From contig JAJFGA010000043.1 of assembly GCA_021776375.1 (NCBI GenBank), forward strand, positions 1 to 64,000: a DNA stretch of 64,000 bases, read 5' to 3'. A model generated the notes under the pieces. That model was not told where the DNA came from, made no database searches, and saw only the letters and a program-made list of their open reading frames with translations. Of this stretch, positions 35,158-45,720 are shown one piece after another; the stretch's first letter is position 1, and each line of letters begins with the position of its first letter. A program made the position numbers and the translations under genes. Source of the DNA: Hyphococcus sp. (GTDB lineage Bacteria > Pseudomonadota > Alphaproteobacteria > Caulobacterales > Parvularculaceae).

Positions 35158-37017
35158 TTAATCCGCCTGATTTTCGGCCTTCGCACGGCGTTTTCTCAAA
35201 TGCGGTTTTAACGCAATTTTCCGCAATCGGATGGATTTTGGCGTGACTTCGACCAACTCGTCATCGTCAATATAGGAAATAGCCTGTTCCAGCGTCAGTC
35301 GCTTTGGCGGGGTGAGGCGAACGGCCTCGTCCTTGCCGGCGGCGCGGATATTGGTGAGCTGCTTGGCTTTTAGGGGGTTAACATCAAGATCATTGGGCTT
35401 GGCGTTCTCGCCGACAATCATGCCTTCATAGACTTTGTCGCCGGGCGAAATAAACATCACGCCCCGTTCTTCCAGGTTCCAGATCGCGAACGGCACAGCT
35501 GCGCCGTCTCCATTGGAGATGAGGACGCCATTGCGCCGCCCTTCGATGGCGCCTTTATGGGGGGCATGTTCGAGATAGGAACGGTTCATGACGCCGGTGC
35601 CGCGCGTGTCGGTGAGGAAATCGCCATGATAGCCGATCAGCGAACGCGCCGGCGCATGCATGGTGAGGCGGGTCTTGCCGGCGCCTGCCGGCTTCATCTC
35701 CACCAGCTCGGCTTTGCGCTGCGAGAGTTTTTCGATGACAACGCCGGAATAGTCATCATCGACGTCAATCACCACTTCTTCAATCGGTTCCAGCAGCGTT
35801 CCATCATCGTCTGTGCGGGTAACGACGCGCGGGCGCGAGACGGCGACTTCAAAGTCTTCCCGGCGCATATTCTCAATCAGAACGCCAAGTTGTAATTCGC
35901 CGCGCCCGGCAACTTCAAAGGCGTCGCTGTCCGCGGTCTCGCTCACGGAAATTGCGACATCGCCTTCGGCCTGGCGCAACAGCCGCTCGCGGATGACGCG
36001 GGACTGCACCTTGGAGCCTTCACGTCCGGCAAGCGGTGAGTCATTGGCAGAGATTGTAACCGATAGCGTCGGCGGATCGATCGGCTGTGCAGGCAGGGCC
36101 TCGGTTACGGTGAGGTCACAAAGCGTGTCGGAGACCGAGGCTTGGGAAAATCCGGCAATTGCGACAATGTCGCCGGGCAGGGCTTCATCAACCGGCTGGC
36201 GTTTTAGCCCGCGAAAGGCGAGCACTTTTGTGACCCGCGCCTGTTCAATTTTTTTGCCGTCCCGCGACAGCGCTTTCATTGTAACGCCCGGCTTGGCGCG
36301 TCCGGAAACAACCCGTCCCGTGAGTAGACGACCAAGATAGGGATCGGCTTCCAACGTCGTCGCCAACATACGGAACGGCGCGTTGTCGCCGTCGGATTCG
36401 ACTGACGGCGCCGGTACATGGCGTACGACGATCTCAAACAAAGGCTGCAAATTCTCGCGCGCGTTATCCAGCGTTAGCGCCGCCCAGCCGTCGCGGCCTG
36501 CGGCGTAAAGCACGGGGAAGTCGAGCTGTTCGTCATTGGCGCCAAGGGCTGCAAACAGATCGAAGGTCGCATCAAGCGCCTTGTCCGGTTCCGCCGACGG
36601 TCGGTCGACTTTGTTGAGAACGACAATCGGCCGGAGGCCAAGCGCTAAGGCTTTTGATAATACGAATTTGGTTTGCGGCATCGGCCCTTCGGCGGCGTCA
36701 ATCAGGAGCAGGCAGCCATCGACCATCGACAGGATACGCTCGACTTCGCCGCCAAAGTCGGCGTGACCCGGCGTGTCGACGATGTTGATGCGCACCGGGG
36801 TATTATCCTTTTCCCAGAGGACGCTAGTGCACTTGGCGAGAATGGTGATCCCGCGTTCGCGTTCAATGTCATTGGAGTCCATGGCGCGCTCGGCCATTTC
36901 CGAGCCTTTGCGCACGGCGCCGGACTGGCGCAGCATCTCATCGACGAGCGTTGTCTTGCCATGATCCACATGAGCGATGATGGCGATATTGCGGAGCGAT
37001 ATTGTGCGTTGCGTCAT
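35158..37017 (-). CDS. typA: Translational GTPase TypA/BipA
   Basis: 619 residues. G1 [17 protein letters not shown] switch, DTPGHADF (G3), NKVD (G4); EF-G-like domains III and V follow, then the TypA-specific C-terminal domain ([41 protein letters not shown]...[28 protein letters not shown]). It helps 50S assembly and stress adaptation, especially in the cold. Length is normal. Divergent from the TIR-TPR gene. Confidence 0.96.
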   Translation of the reverse strand: MTQRTISLRNIAIIAHVDHGKTTLVDEMLRQSGAVRKGSEMAERAMDSNDIERERGITILAKCTSVLWEKDNTPVRINIVDTPGHADFGGEVERILSMVDGCLLLIDAAEGPMPQTKFVLSKALALGLRPIVVLNKVDRPSAEPDKALDATFDLFAALGANDEQLDFPVLYAAGRDGWAALTLDNARENLQPLFEIVVRHVPAPSVESDGDNAPFRMLATTLEADPYLGRLLTGRVVSGRAKPGVTMKALSRDGKKIEQARVTKVLAFRGLKRQPVDEALPGDIVAIAGFSQASVSDTLCDLTVTEALPAQPIDPPTLSVTISANDSPLAGREGSKVQSRVIRERLLRQAEGDVAISVSETADSDAFEVAGRGELQLGVLIENMRREDFEVAVSRPRVVTRTDDDGTLLEPIEEVVIDVDDDYSGVVIEKLSQRKAELVEMKPAGAGKTRLTMHAPARSLIGYHGDFLTDTRGTGVMNRSYLEHAPHKGAIEGRRNGVLISNGDGAAVPFAIWNLEERGVMFISPGDKVYEGMIVGENAKPNDLDVNPLKAKQLTNIRAAGKDEAVRLTPPKRLTLEQAISYIDDDELVEVTPKSIRLRKIALKPHLRKRRAKAENQAD

Positions 37018-37164
37018 GAGGCGCGACGTGCGCTATTTTCAGCCAATAGGCAAGGGTTTCAACCGATTTCTGTGCAAATGAATATGATTTGCTCTATAGG
37101 TCGTTGCGGACACAGGGCTGGGCTGTGACTTTGATTACACCCGGCCTGCTGCGGGCTGGAAAAA

Positions 37165-39156
37165 ATGGCGCATCTGTTCATTAGCTATTCGCGGGCTGAT
37201 CGAGACGCGATTGAGAAGCTGGCCGCCACATTGGAGGCGGCGGGCCACTCGGTGTGGTGGGATCGCCATATTCGCGGCGGGGCGTCCTTCGCCAAGGATA
37301 TCGAGGCTCAACTTGTTAAAGCGGATGCCATCATCGTCGCCTGGTCGCCCGACGCCAACCAATCTGACTGGGTCAAAGACGAGGCTGTCTTCGCCCGTGA
37401 CAAGGGGATATTGATCCCGATCTGCCTGTCGCATTGCGAAGCGCCGCTGGGGTTTCGCCAATATCAAATGATCGACTTCCAGAAATGGAAGGGCGATCAG
37501 GCAGGGCCGGAGATGCGATCAGTTCTGAATGCGGTCGCCGAACTCACGGGCGGGTCTGCGCCCGCGCTTGAAGCCGCGACGCCGAAATCCCTGATTGCAA
37601 AACTCAAAACCGAGCCGGCATACATGGCAGGGGCTGCTGCGGCGTTGGCGCTTGCCGCGTTGATTTATGTATTCGTCATCCATCCCGCTTTCGAGCCTGA
37701 TGGGGAATTGACTGTTACTGAGGTGCTGGGCCCCCTGCCGGCGCCAGCAGAAATTTCAATCGCCGTCCTGCCTTTTGCCGACATGTCGCCGGAAGGCGAT
37801 CAGGAATATTTCGCAGACGGATTATCGGAAGAGCTCCTCAATGTGCTGGTGCATGTGGACGGGCTCAAGGTTGCCTCGCGCACCTCGGCCTTCGCCCTCA
37901 AAGGCGAAGCGCTCAGCGTGGGCGATATTGCCGAGCGCTTGCAAGTCAATCATGTCCTGGAGGGCAGTGTCCGTAAGATGGGCGCCACCGTTAAAATTAC
38001 GGCTCAGCTTATCGATGCCCGCGATGACCGGCATTTGTGGTCTGAAACCTATGACCGACAGTTATCGGACCTGTTTCGTATCCAGGAAGAAATAGCGACA
38101 GCCGTTGTCGTTGAGTTGCGCAACCAGCTTGGCATGAAGGAAAGCGCGCCGGTCCATATCAAAACCGCCACCCACAATATGAGCGCCTATGACACCTATT
38201 TAAAAGCACGCGAATTATTCGCCGCGCGCGGCAAAGCCAATGTGAAAGAAAGCCTGCGCTTGTTTGAACAAGCCGTTGATATGGACCCGAGCTTTGCGAA
38301 AGGGTGGGAAGGACTTGCCGCCGTTTATGGTGTTGCGACGAGCTATAGCATTATGGATCGCGATTACTCCGCGCTGGCGCTTGCCGCCAACAAAAAAGCG
38401 CTTGAGCTGGATCCGGACCTATCGATGCCCTACGCCGTCATTGGTTTGACGTATCGGGGGCATTACCCGACGCCTTGGGCTGAATCTTTCGACAATCTGA
38501 ATAAGGCGGTGGAGCGCGATCCTAAAAATGTCAGCGCCTGGCAGTGGCTCGGCATGAACTATATCGCCGTCGGCGCGCGGGAAGACGCCATAAGCGCTTT
38601 TCGGACTTGCCTTGAGCTGGATGAGGCGAGGCAGTTGTGCCGACGCTACCATTCTGTAGTCAATATTATGCTCGGTAATATCGACGAAGCCATGAAGGAT
38701 GCCAGCATGAATGCGGAGGCCAACTATTTTGGCGGCTTTGACGCTTACCTCCCTGTTCTTCTCGAGCGCGACGAGCGCATGATGGCGTTTGCGGCGTCGC
38801 GAATGATTAACTGGCGGGCAGGCTTTCCGCATAAAGAATATATAAGCGCGCTGGAGAGCCCGGCGGACCAGCCGCCAGATCAGCTAGAAATTTTTACGGC
38901 CTGGGGTGCGGATGCGAAAGTTAATGTGGCTCGTAAAACCAATGTCATGCTGGCCTTGCGGGCGTATGACAAGATCAACGTTGGTACATTTGGCAATGAT
39001 TATCCGGATTTGTGGCTGCCGCAGTTCGCCCACTATCGTCGCTCGCCGCAGTTTAAGCAGTTGGCGGAAGATCTCGGTTTAACAGACTATTGGCGCACGC
39101 ACGGGTTTCCGCCGCAGTGCCACGCTGTTTCAGAGACTGACTTTGAGTGCAGCTAA
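37165..39156 (+). CDS. TIR-TM-TolB-like/TPR membrane protein
   Basis: 663 residues. TIR_2 domain (residues 1-115): MAHLFISYSRADRDAIEKL, VWWDRHIRGG, and SDWVKDEA with E73 at the place of the TIR NADase glutamate. One membrane helix (about 152-173), with lysines before it and acids after, predicts N-in/C-out. A TolB/FlgO-like module (SIAVLPFADMSPEGDQEYFADGLSEELLNVLVHV...) follows to about residue 320, then TPR-like repeats to about 560. TIR domains in bacteria commonly cleave NAD or signal through cyclic ADP-ribose-type products; here that is inference. Convergent with the TIR-WD40 gene; the stops overlap. Confidence 0.8.
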   Translation: MAHLFISYSRADRDAIEKLAATLEAAGHSVWWDRHIRGGASFAKDIEAQLVKADAIIVAWSPDANQSDWVKDEAVFARDKGILIPICLSHCEAPLGFRQYQMIDFQKWKGDQAGPEMRSVLNAVAELTGGSAPALEAATPKSLIAKLKTEPAYMAGAAAALALAALIYVFVIHPAFEPDGELTVTEVLGPLPAPAEISIAVLPFADMSPEGDQEYFADGLSEELLNVLVHVDGLKVASRTSAFALKGEALSVGDIAERLQVNHVLEGSVRKMGATVKITAQLIDARDDRHLWSETYDRQLSDLFRIQEEIATAVVVELRNQLGMKESAPVHIKTATHNMSAYDTYLKARELFAARGKANVKESLRLFEQAVDMDPSFAKGWEGLAAVYGVATSYSIMDRDYSALALAANKKALELDPDLSMPYAVIGLTYRGHYPTPWAESFDNLNKAVERDPKNVSAWQWLGMNYIAVGAREDAISAFRTCLELDEARQLCRRYHSVVNIMLGNIDEAMKDASMNAEANYFGGFDAYLPVLLERDERMMAFAASRMINWRAGFPHKEYISALESPADQPPDQLEIFTAWGADAKVNVARKTNVMLALRAYDKINVGTFGNDYPDLWLPQFAHYRRSPQFKQLAEDLGLTDYWRTHGFPPQCHAVSETDFECS

Positions 39157-41324
39157 CCGGCTTTGCGTGTCCGTCGGCTGAAGTTGCGCAAGATTGTCGC
39201 CCGCCAAATCCACCGCAACAGGGCAAATATCGTCGCCGGCACAAAGGCCAGTGTCAGCCACAGGGCGAGGGCCTCAGCCGGTAGCGCTGAAGCGATCAAC
39301 AAACCAACATAGGCGGAGACGGCAAACAGCACTGTCACCACGACCAGGCGGGCGGGCGCATGGGCTTTGACTACCCACAATATGCCTTTGACGATGAGCG
39401 CCGCCAGCAACAAAGCGGCGGCGATTAAAACGCCCTTGCCCAGGAGATTGCCCGCCTCTCTCGGGTGTTTTTTGAAATCAACCGGGACAGGCGCTTGCGA
39501 GGAGACAAACACCGGCGGCGTGTCGATCGCCATGGGCAGATCAATCGCTGATTTGATATGACCCATGGTGACCAGTTCCTCGCCGGTCACCCCATCCCAT
39601 ATGCGCGCGGTGTTATCACGCGAGCCACTGACGATGATTTTCCCGTCGCTGGAGGAATCCAAGGCGCGAGTGGCGTCGCGATGGCCTTCAAGCTCAGCGA
39701 TCAGCGTCTGGTCGGCGATGTTCCATAAGCGGATGACCGGGTCGATGCCGCTGGTCGCCAGAGTCTTGTCGTTATTGGCGAATGCGACGCCGAAGGCTTT
39801 GGCGGCGCCGTGATTAAATGTAGCCAGACGCTGCCGGCCCTCGGTGCGCCAGATGCGAATGCGGCCATTGTCGGCGGCTGCGGCGAACATCGATCCATCA
39901 TTGGAAAAGGCCACATCGTTGCCTTCGCCGCCAATGGAAAGCGTTGAAATGCGCCCTCCGCTGCGCCAATTCCACAAGCGGACATTGCCGTCTCTGGAAG
40001 CGGAGACGAGCTTTTCTCCGTCGGGGCTGAAGTCAATCGCCGCGACGCGGTCCGTGTGTCCGGTCAACGTTCGCACCACTTCACCGGTGTCAGGGTCCCA
40101 GATAATGATCGTATTGTCATTGCTGGACGTTGCGATGGCCGAACCGTCAGGCGACCAGGCCGCGTCGCGAACACTGGAGCTGTGGCCTTTAAGCTGGCGA
40201 ATGAGCTTGGCGTTCGATGTCGACCAGATGTCGGCGCTTAGGTCGCGCGAGGCGGAGACCGCGAGTTTTCCGTCTGGCGAAAAGTCTGCATCCCAGACCC
40301 AGTTTTCGTGTTGTTTAAATTCCGCCAGCTCAACCCCGGTGGTCGCGTCCCACAGTTTTACCGTGGAATCATCGGACGAGGTGAGGAGGCGCTTGCCCGC
40401 GGTGTCGAGGGTGACGCCGTTAATGTCGGCCCCTTCGATGCCTTTGACCTGAACACCTTCGAGCGCTGCGGCGTAGATCCGGCCCTCAAGGATGAGCGGG
40501 GCGCTGGCGATCAGGGAGAACAGGATCAGCGCCATATAAGAGCGCGGCAAGAGCGCAAGCGAGGCGGCGCCGGCGGCGCGGTCGGCCTCCAATGTTCCGT
40601 AGCGGGATAAAAACGCCAGAATGCCCATGGCGCCAACGAAAAACGGCCGGTAGGCGGCGAAAACAAAATCTGACGTATAAGCGAGCGCGCCGAAGGCGGC
40701 GGCGATCAGCGCGGCCATAAAGATTGCCTGCGCAAACAACGCCAGACGACGTTTGGAGCCGGTAGTCGTATAAGCGCTTTTTTGCGCCCTGGGTTGTTTG
40801 GCGCGTTTGGGCGGTTTTGGTTTCTTTTGTTTTTTGGGCCGCTCCTTGGCAGTCGGCTCTGGGGTTGATGGTTCTGGTGCTGCGGGCGCAGGCGCCGGTT
40901 GCGGCCGGCGATCGGGCGCGCCACGTGCGTTCGCGGCGCCGTCGCTGACGGCGCCGATAAAGGCTTTGAACGCGTTGTCGTTGAGATTGCCGCGCCAATG
41001 CGTCAGGTCGGCGGTTTGGATCTGCCGAAAGCCGAGCGGGATATCGACATTGTCGATCAGGGCAGGGAACAAGATGTCGCGCGCCGCACCTTCGTCGGCT
41101 TCATCGGCGACGAAGCGCGAGGCCACCGAATAGCGTGACCACATGACAATGACCGACCGCGTCGAGTTGAGCGCTTCGCCAATTTCCTGACGGAACCCGG
41201 CGCCGGTTTTGATTTCCGGATCCCACCACACGCGCAATCCGCGCTGCGAGAGCGCGTGGGCGATTTTCTCTACCTTCGGGCGATCCTCGCGCGAATAGGA
41301 AATAAATACGTCATGGTTCGCCAA
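39153..41324 (-). CDS. TIR-TM-WD40-TM membrane protein
   Basis: 723 residues from TTG at 41324, with GAGGGG 7 bp upstream; the 40 extra residues in the ORF track are not TIR-like. TIR_2 domain (1-120): HDVFISYSREDRPKVEKIAHAL, VWWDPEIKTG, FVADEADEG with E75. A very basic Pro/Lys linker (about 150-185), then three helices, seven WD40 repeats (KLWD, DIWS, IIWD, RLWN, RIWR, RLWN, RIWD), then three more helices and a basic C-terminus. Charge distribution places the TIR domain inside and the propeller outside. The mechanism is inference. Confidence 0.8.
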   Translation of the reverse strand: MANHDVFISYSREDRPKVEKIAHALSQRGLRVWWDPEIKTGAGFRQEIGEALNSTRSVIVMWSRYSVASRFVADEADEGAARDILFPALIDNVDIPLGFRQIQTADLTHWRGNLNDNAFKAFIGAVSDGAANARGAPDRRPQPAPAPAAPEPSTPEPTAKERPKKQKKPKPPKRAKQPRAQKSAYTTTGSKRRLALFAQAIFMAALIAAAFGALAYTSDFVFAAYRPFFVGAMGILAFLSRYGTLEADRAAGAASLALLPRSYMALILFSLIASAPLILEGRIYAAALEGVQVKGIEGADINGVTLDTAGKRLLTSSDDSTVKLWDATTGVELAEFKQHENWVWDADFSPDGKLAVSASRDLSADIWSTSNAKLIRQLKGHSSSVRDAAWSPDGSAIATSSNDNTIIIWDPDTGEVVRTLTGHTDRVAAIDFSPDGEKLVSASRDGNVRLWNWRSGGRISTLSIGGEGNDVAFSNDGSMFAAAADNGRIRIWRTEGRQRLATFNHGAAKAFGVAFANNDKTLATSGIDPVIRLWNIADQTLIAELEGHRDATRALDSSSDGKIIVSGSRDNTARIWDGVTGEELVTMGHIKSAIDLPMAIDTPPVFVSSQAPVPVDFKKHPREAGNLLGKGVLIAAALLLAALIVKGILWVVKAHAPARLVVVTVLFAVSAYVGLLIASALPAEALALWLTLAFVPATIFALLRWIWRATILRNFSRRTRKAG

Positions 41325-41599
41325 AGCGCCGCCCCTCTCGTGCTCTGTCTTCTTGCCCGCAATCTCACCCTCAGAAGATGCGGTTTTCTCCCCCGCTCCC
41401 CCTGCTGACCTGTGAAAACTAGCAAAAACGTCGCATCGGGACAATCGCCTGATTTGTCAGATATTTGACTGGGGATAAATTTCTTTGGGCGCCGGCTTCA
41501 AAATCTGGATTTATTGTCGTTCTGGCCTGCAAACCCCCTTTGAGCTTCCGCCTTTGCGGCATATTGAAGGGCTTATTATTTTGGAGGCCTCTGCGCCAG

Positions 41600-43582
41600 A
41601 TGGCTCGCTTCACACCAGACTTTCTAGATGAGCTAAAGGCCCGGCTGCGGCCTTCAGATGTCATCGGGCGTTATGTGAAGCTAAAGAAGCAAGGCAATGA
41701 ATGGGCTGGACTTTCTCCATTTACGAAAGAAAAAACGCCGTCCTTTTTCGTCAATGATCAAAAGGGTTTCTACCACTGTTTTTCGTCCGGAAAGCATGGC
41801 GACGTCATCTCGTTTTTGCAGGAAACCCAGCGGCTGACATTTCATGAGGCGGTCGAACAGCTTGCGGAAGAGGCGGGTTTACCGTTGCCGGCGGAAACCC
41901 CCGGGGACGCCGCCAGGGCTCAGCGGGCGCAAGGTCTGGCGGAAGCCTGCGCCGGCGCTGCGCAATATTTCGCCGCGATGTTGCAGCGCAGTGACGGCCG
42001 TCAGGCGATGGACTATTTGCGCGGACGCGAGGTCAGCGACGAGCAGATCAAACAATTCAATATTGGCTACGCGCCGTCAGGGCGCGGCGGGCTCAAGGAT
42101 TTTTTGATCAATAAAAGTTTTGCGGAAGATGTTCTGATTGAGGCCGGGTTGATCATCAAACCGGAAGACGGCTCGGCGAGTTTTGATCGTTTCCGTAATC
42201 GGATCATGTTTCCAATTACCGGCGCGCGCGACCGGGTGATCGCATTTGGCGGCCGCGCCCTCGACCCGGAGGCGCGTGCAAAATATCTCAACTCGCCGGC
42301 GACGCCGCTGTTTCACAAGGGCTCGGTGCTTTATAATTTCAACGCTGCACGCATGGCGGCGGCGGACGCCAAGGCGCCGCTGATGGTTTGCGAAGGCTAT
42401 ATGGATGTCATCGCGCTGTGGGGGGCGGGGTTTAAGCATGGCGTTGCGCCGCTGGGCACAGCGCTTACGGAAGATCAGCTCACGTTGTTATGGCGCGCAT
42501 CGGACGAGCCGGTTTTGTGCTTTGACGGCGACAAGGCTGGCGTCGCCGCAGCGCATCGCGCAATTGATCGCGCCCTGCCGTTGATTAAACCCGGCAAGTC
42601 TCTGTCTTTCGCCTTTTTGCCAGAAGGTCAGGATCCGGACGATGTCGTCCGGTCCGAGGGCGCGGCGGCGTTTGGCAAAATTTTGAACGAGACCCAGCCG
42701 CTGGTTGATGTGTTGTGGGACCGGGAAATTCAGGCGCGCCCGCTCGACACGCCTGAACGCCGCGCTGCGCTGAAGGCGCATTTGCGCGAGCTGGTTAAGA
42801 CCATTGTCGACAACGATGTGCGCGGCGCCTACGGGACAGAGTTTGCGCGCCGGCTTGATGAGCGCTTCGCGCCGCCGTCGCGCGCAGGCGGGCAGCGTTC
42901 CGGCGGTGGATGGCGGGGAGGCAAAGGTGCGGGCGGGCAGGGGGGAGCCCGCAACTGGGGTGCGAATCAGCGCGGCCAGGGCTTCCGTTTTGCCGAACCC
43001 GCACGCCCGAGCCCCGGCCTAAAGCGCCGCGGCGCGCCCTCGCAATGGAGCCGTGAGGCGGCGCTGATCCTCGCGGCGATCAACCATCCGGCGCTGATAG
43101 AACGCCAGGAAACGGCGTTTTTTGACCTCGAACTTGCCGATCCGGGCTTAAAAGGTCTTCTAAGCGAGGTTTTATCGGCAATTTCGTTGGATACCGGCCT
43201 TGACAGCGCCGGGCTGAGGAGCCATCTCAGCGGAACCGGCGCGGCAGGTTCTATGGAGCGGGTTTTGAATGACCCTGAGCTCTCGAAACACCGATTCCTC
43301 CGCCCCGACACTGGGATTGACGAAGCAGAGCAAGGATTTAGAAATGCTCTGGCCCTTCACCTGTTTGATTCCACCCTCAAACAGGAGGTTGTGCGTTCGG
43401 CGTCTCAGATATTCACAGATGGCGACGAGAGCTGGAAAGCGGCCGCCGCGGCGCGAGAAGAATTGGTCAATACGAATAAAGCTAGCGAACAAAATGTGCT
43501 GGACAATGGCGATTCGCCCAAGCGCTTTGATGACGCGCTGGAGCGCATGAAACAAAGCGTTGATAAAAAGTTCAACCGGTAA
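41600..43582 (+). CDS. dnaG: DNA primase DnaG
   Basis: 660 residues from ATG at 41600 ([23 protein letters not shown]); TTGGAGG lies 12 bp upstream and the ORF track's 45 extra residues are rejected. The CHC2 zinc-ribbon region is present but most ligands are replaced (see findings). The TOPRIM core shows [12 protein letters not shown] and [11 protein letters not shown] Gly/Arg-rich linker (about 430-470) leads to the helicase-binding C-terminal domain. It makes RNA primers and binds DnaB. It leads directly into rpoD after 15 bp. Confidence 0.95.
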   Translation: MARFTPDFLDELKARLRPSDVIGRYVKLKKQGNEWAGLSPFTKEKTPSFFVNDQKGFYHCFSSGKHGDVISFLQETQRLTFHEAVEQLAEEAGLPLPAETPGDAARAQRAQGLAEACAGAAQYFAAMLQRSDGRQAMDYLRGREVSDEQIKQFNIGYAPSGRGGLKDFLINKSFAEDVLIEAGLIIKPEDGSASFDRFRNRIMFPITGARDRVIAFGGRALDPEARAKYLNSPATPLFHKGSVLYNFNAARMAAADAKAPLMVCEGYMDVIALWGAGFKHGVAPLGTALTEDQLTLLWRASDEPVLCFDGDKAGVAAAHRAIDRALPLIKPGKSLSFAFLPEGQDPDDVVRSEGAAAFGKILNETQPLVDVLWDREIQARPLDTPERRAALKAHLRELVKTIVDNDVRGAYGTEFARRLDERFAPPSRAGGQRSGGGWRGGKGAGGQGGARNWGANQRGQGFRFAEPARPSPGLKRRGAPSQWSREAALILAAINHPALIERQETAFFDLELADPGLKGLLSEVLSAISLDTGLDSAGLRSHLSGTGAAGSMERVLNDPELSKHRFLRPDTGIDEAEQGFRNALALHLFDSTLKQEVVRSASQIFTDGDESWKAAAAAREELVNTNKASEQNVLDNGDSPKRFDDALERMKQSVDKKFNR

Positions 43583-43596
43583 GGGTTTACAAAGAC

Positions 43597-45561
43597 ATGG
43601 CGAAAAAAGCAGCGGCGAAAAAACAGACGGAAACGGTAGAGCAGGGCGATGGCCCGATCCTCGATCTCACCGACGCCCATGTCAAAAAGCTGCTCAAGTC
43701 AGCTAAAGCCCGCGGCTATGTCACCTATGACGAGTTGAATAAGGTCTTGCCGTCCGAAGAAGTCTCTTCGGAAAAAATTGAAGACATCATGGCCCAGCTT
43801 TCGGAGATGGGCATCAATGTCGTTGAGAATGAAGACGACGAAGACGAGGCCCCAGAGGCGGCCGCCCCGAAAACAAAAGCGCTGGCTACCAAAGACGCGA
43901 AGAAAACGGGCGTCATCACCACCAACACCAGTTCGTCCGCCGACCGCACCGACGATCCGGTGCGGATGTATCTGCGCGAAATGGGAACGGTCGAGTTGTT
44001 GTCGCGCGAGGGCGAGATTGCGATTGCAAAGCGCATCGAGGCCGGCCGCGAGACGATGATCCGCGCTTTGTGCGAAAGCTCCCTGACCTTTGAGGCGATC
44101 ACGGTTTGGCGCGATGAGCTGACCGAGGGCCGGGTCTTGTTGCGCGATATTATCGACCTTGACGCAACCTATGGCGGCGGGCCGGAATCACGCCCTGACA
44201 TGACCCAGCCCGAGGTCGCCGAGCGCGTCCACAAGGAAGAGGCCGAAAAGGCCGAAACCGCTGACGACGATGAGGATGATTTCGACGAAGGCGCGCTGTC
44301 GCTGTCGGCGATGGAGGCGGAACTGCGCGATGGCGTGATGATGACCTTTGACGACATCTCGTCTGATTACAAAAAACTCCGCCGGCTCCAGGACATTATG
44401 ATCGAGGAGCAACTGAAGGGTGATGACCTCACCGCATCGCAGACGCGGCGGTTTAAAAAGCTCCAGCGTGATATTGTCGACCGGGTGCGCTCGGTGCGGC
44501 TCAATAATCAACGTATCGAGGCGCTGGTCGAACAGATTTACGACATCAACCGGCGACTGATGGCGCTTGAGGGCAAGCTGGTGCGGCTCGGCGACAGCTA
44601 TGGCGTTAACCGTCGCGAGTTTTTGGCCGACTATATCGGCGCCGAACTCGATCCTGACTGGTTTGACCGGATTTCGAAAAAAACCGGCAAGGGCTGGCAG
44701 AACTTTGTCACCAAGGCCGGCAAACAGGTTTTGATGATCCGCGAAGAGATCGGCAATCTGGCGACCGAGACCGGCCTAACCGTGCAGGACTTCCGGCGTA
44801 TTGTCTCGACCGTGCAAAAAGGCGAGCGCGAGGCGCGCATCGCCAAGAAGGAAATGGTCGAGGCTAATCTCCGCCTAGTGATTTCCATCGCCAAGAAATA
44901 CACCAATCGCGGCTTGCAGTTTCTCGACCTCATTCAGGAAGGCAATATCGGCCTGATGAAGGCGGTCGATAAGTTTGAGTATCGCCGCGGCTACAAATTC
45001 TCGACCTATGCGACCTGGTGGATCCGCCAGGCGATCACCCGCTCGATCGCTGATCAGGCGCGCACCATCCGTATTCCGGTCCACATGATTGAGACGATCA
45101 ACAAGATTGTGCGCACCTCGCGTCAGATGCTGCATGAGATTGGCCGCGAGCCGACGCCGGAAGAATTGGCCGAAAAGCTCTCCATGCCGCTGGAGAAAGT
45201 CCGTAAGGTGATGAAAATCGCCAAAGAGCCGATTTCGCTCGAAACGCCGATTGGCGATGAAGAGGATTCACATCTCGGCGACTTTATTGAGGACAAAAAC
45301 ACCATCCTGCCGATCGATGCGGCGATCCAGTCAAACCTGCGCGAGACAACAACGCGAGTTCTGGCGAGCCTGACGCCGCGCGAAGAACGCGTGCTGCGCA
45401 TGCGCTTCGGCATCGGCATGAACACCGACCACACGCTAGAAGAAGTCGGCCAGCAGTTCTCGGTGACGCGTGAACGCATCCGTCAGATTGAGGCGAAGGC
45501 GCTCAGGAAGCTTAAGCATCCGAGCCGGTCGCGGAAGCTGCGGAGCTTTTTGGATAACTGA
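43597..45561 (+). CDS. rpoD: RNA polymerase primary sigma factor RpoD
   Basis: 654 residues. Region 1.1 at the N-terminus, an acidic non-conserved insertion ([22 protein letters not shown]), region 2 ([58 protein letters not shown]), region 3 and region 4 with the DNA-binding [31 protein letters not shown]. The housekeeping sigma70 factor. Cotranscribed with dnaG. Confidence 0.97.
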   Translation: MAKKAAAKKQTETVEQGDGPILDLTDAHVKKLLKSAKARGYVTYDELNKVLPSEEVSSEKIEDIMAQLSEMGINVVENEDDEDEAPEAAAPKTKALATKDAKKTGVITTNTSSSADRTDDPVRMYLREMGTVELLSREGEIAIAKRIEAGRETMIRALCESSLTFEAITVWRDELTEGRVLLRDIIDLDATYGGGPESRPDMTQPEVAERVHKEEAEKAETADDDEDDFDEGALSLSAMEAELRDGVMMTFDDISSDYKKLRRLQDIMIEEQLKGDDLTASQTRRFKKLQRDIVDRVRSVRLNNQRIEALVEQIYDINRRLMALEGKLVRLGDSYGVNRREFLADYIGAELDPDWFDRISKKTGKGWQNFVTKAGKQVLMIREEIGNLATETGLTVQDFRRIVSTVQKGEREARIAKKEMVEANLRLVISIAKKYTNRGLQFLDLIQEGNIGLMKAVDKFEYRRGYKFSTYATWWIRQAITRSIADQARTIRIPVHMIETINKIVRTSRQMLHEIGREPTPEELAEKLSMPLEKVRKVMKIAKEPISLETPIGDEEDSHLGDFIEDKNTILPIDAAIQSNLRETTTRVLASLTPREERVLRMRFGIGMNTDHTLEEVGQQFSVTRERIRQIEAKALRKLKHPSRSRKLRSFLDN

Positions 45562-45720
45562 TCCAAGCTCGGCTTGAATGACTTCAATTCGCCGCTTTTT
45601 GCCGCTGATAATCCGCACCAAAATGTCCGTTTTTTCAGCGGATATAAGACATTCGTAATTGTCTAACTTATCTCGGTTTTTGCACCGCTCTAGACAGCGG
45701 AACTTGGTATGAAGTAGTGG

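Noticed and set aside
45562-45720. Terminator after rpoD
   Set aside because: Several short complementary stretches (such as CCGCT/AGCGG) exist but none has a convincing stem with a T-run.
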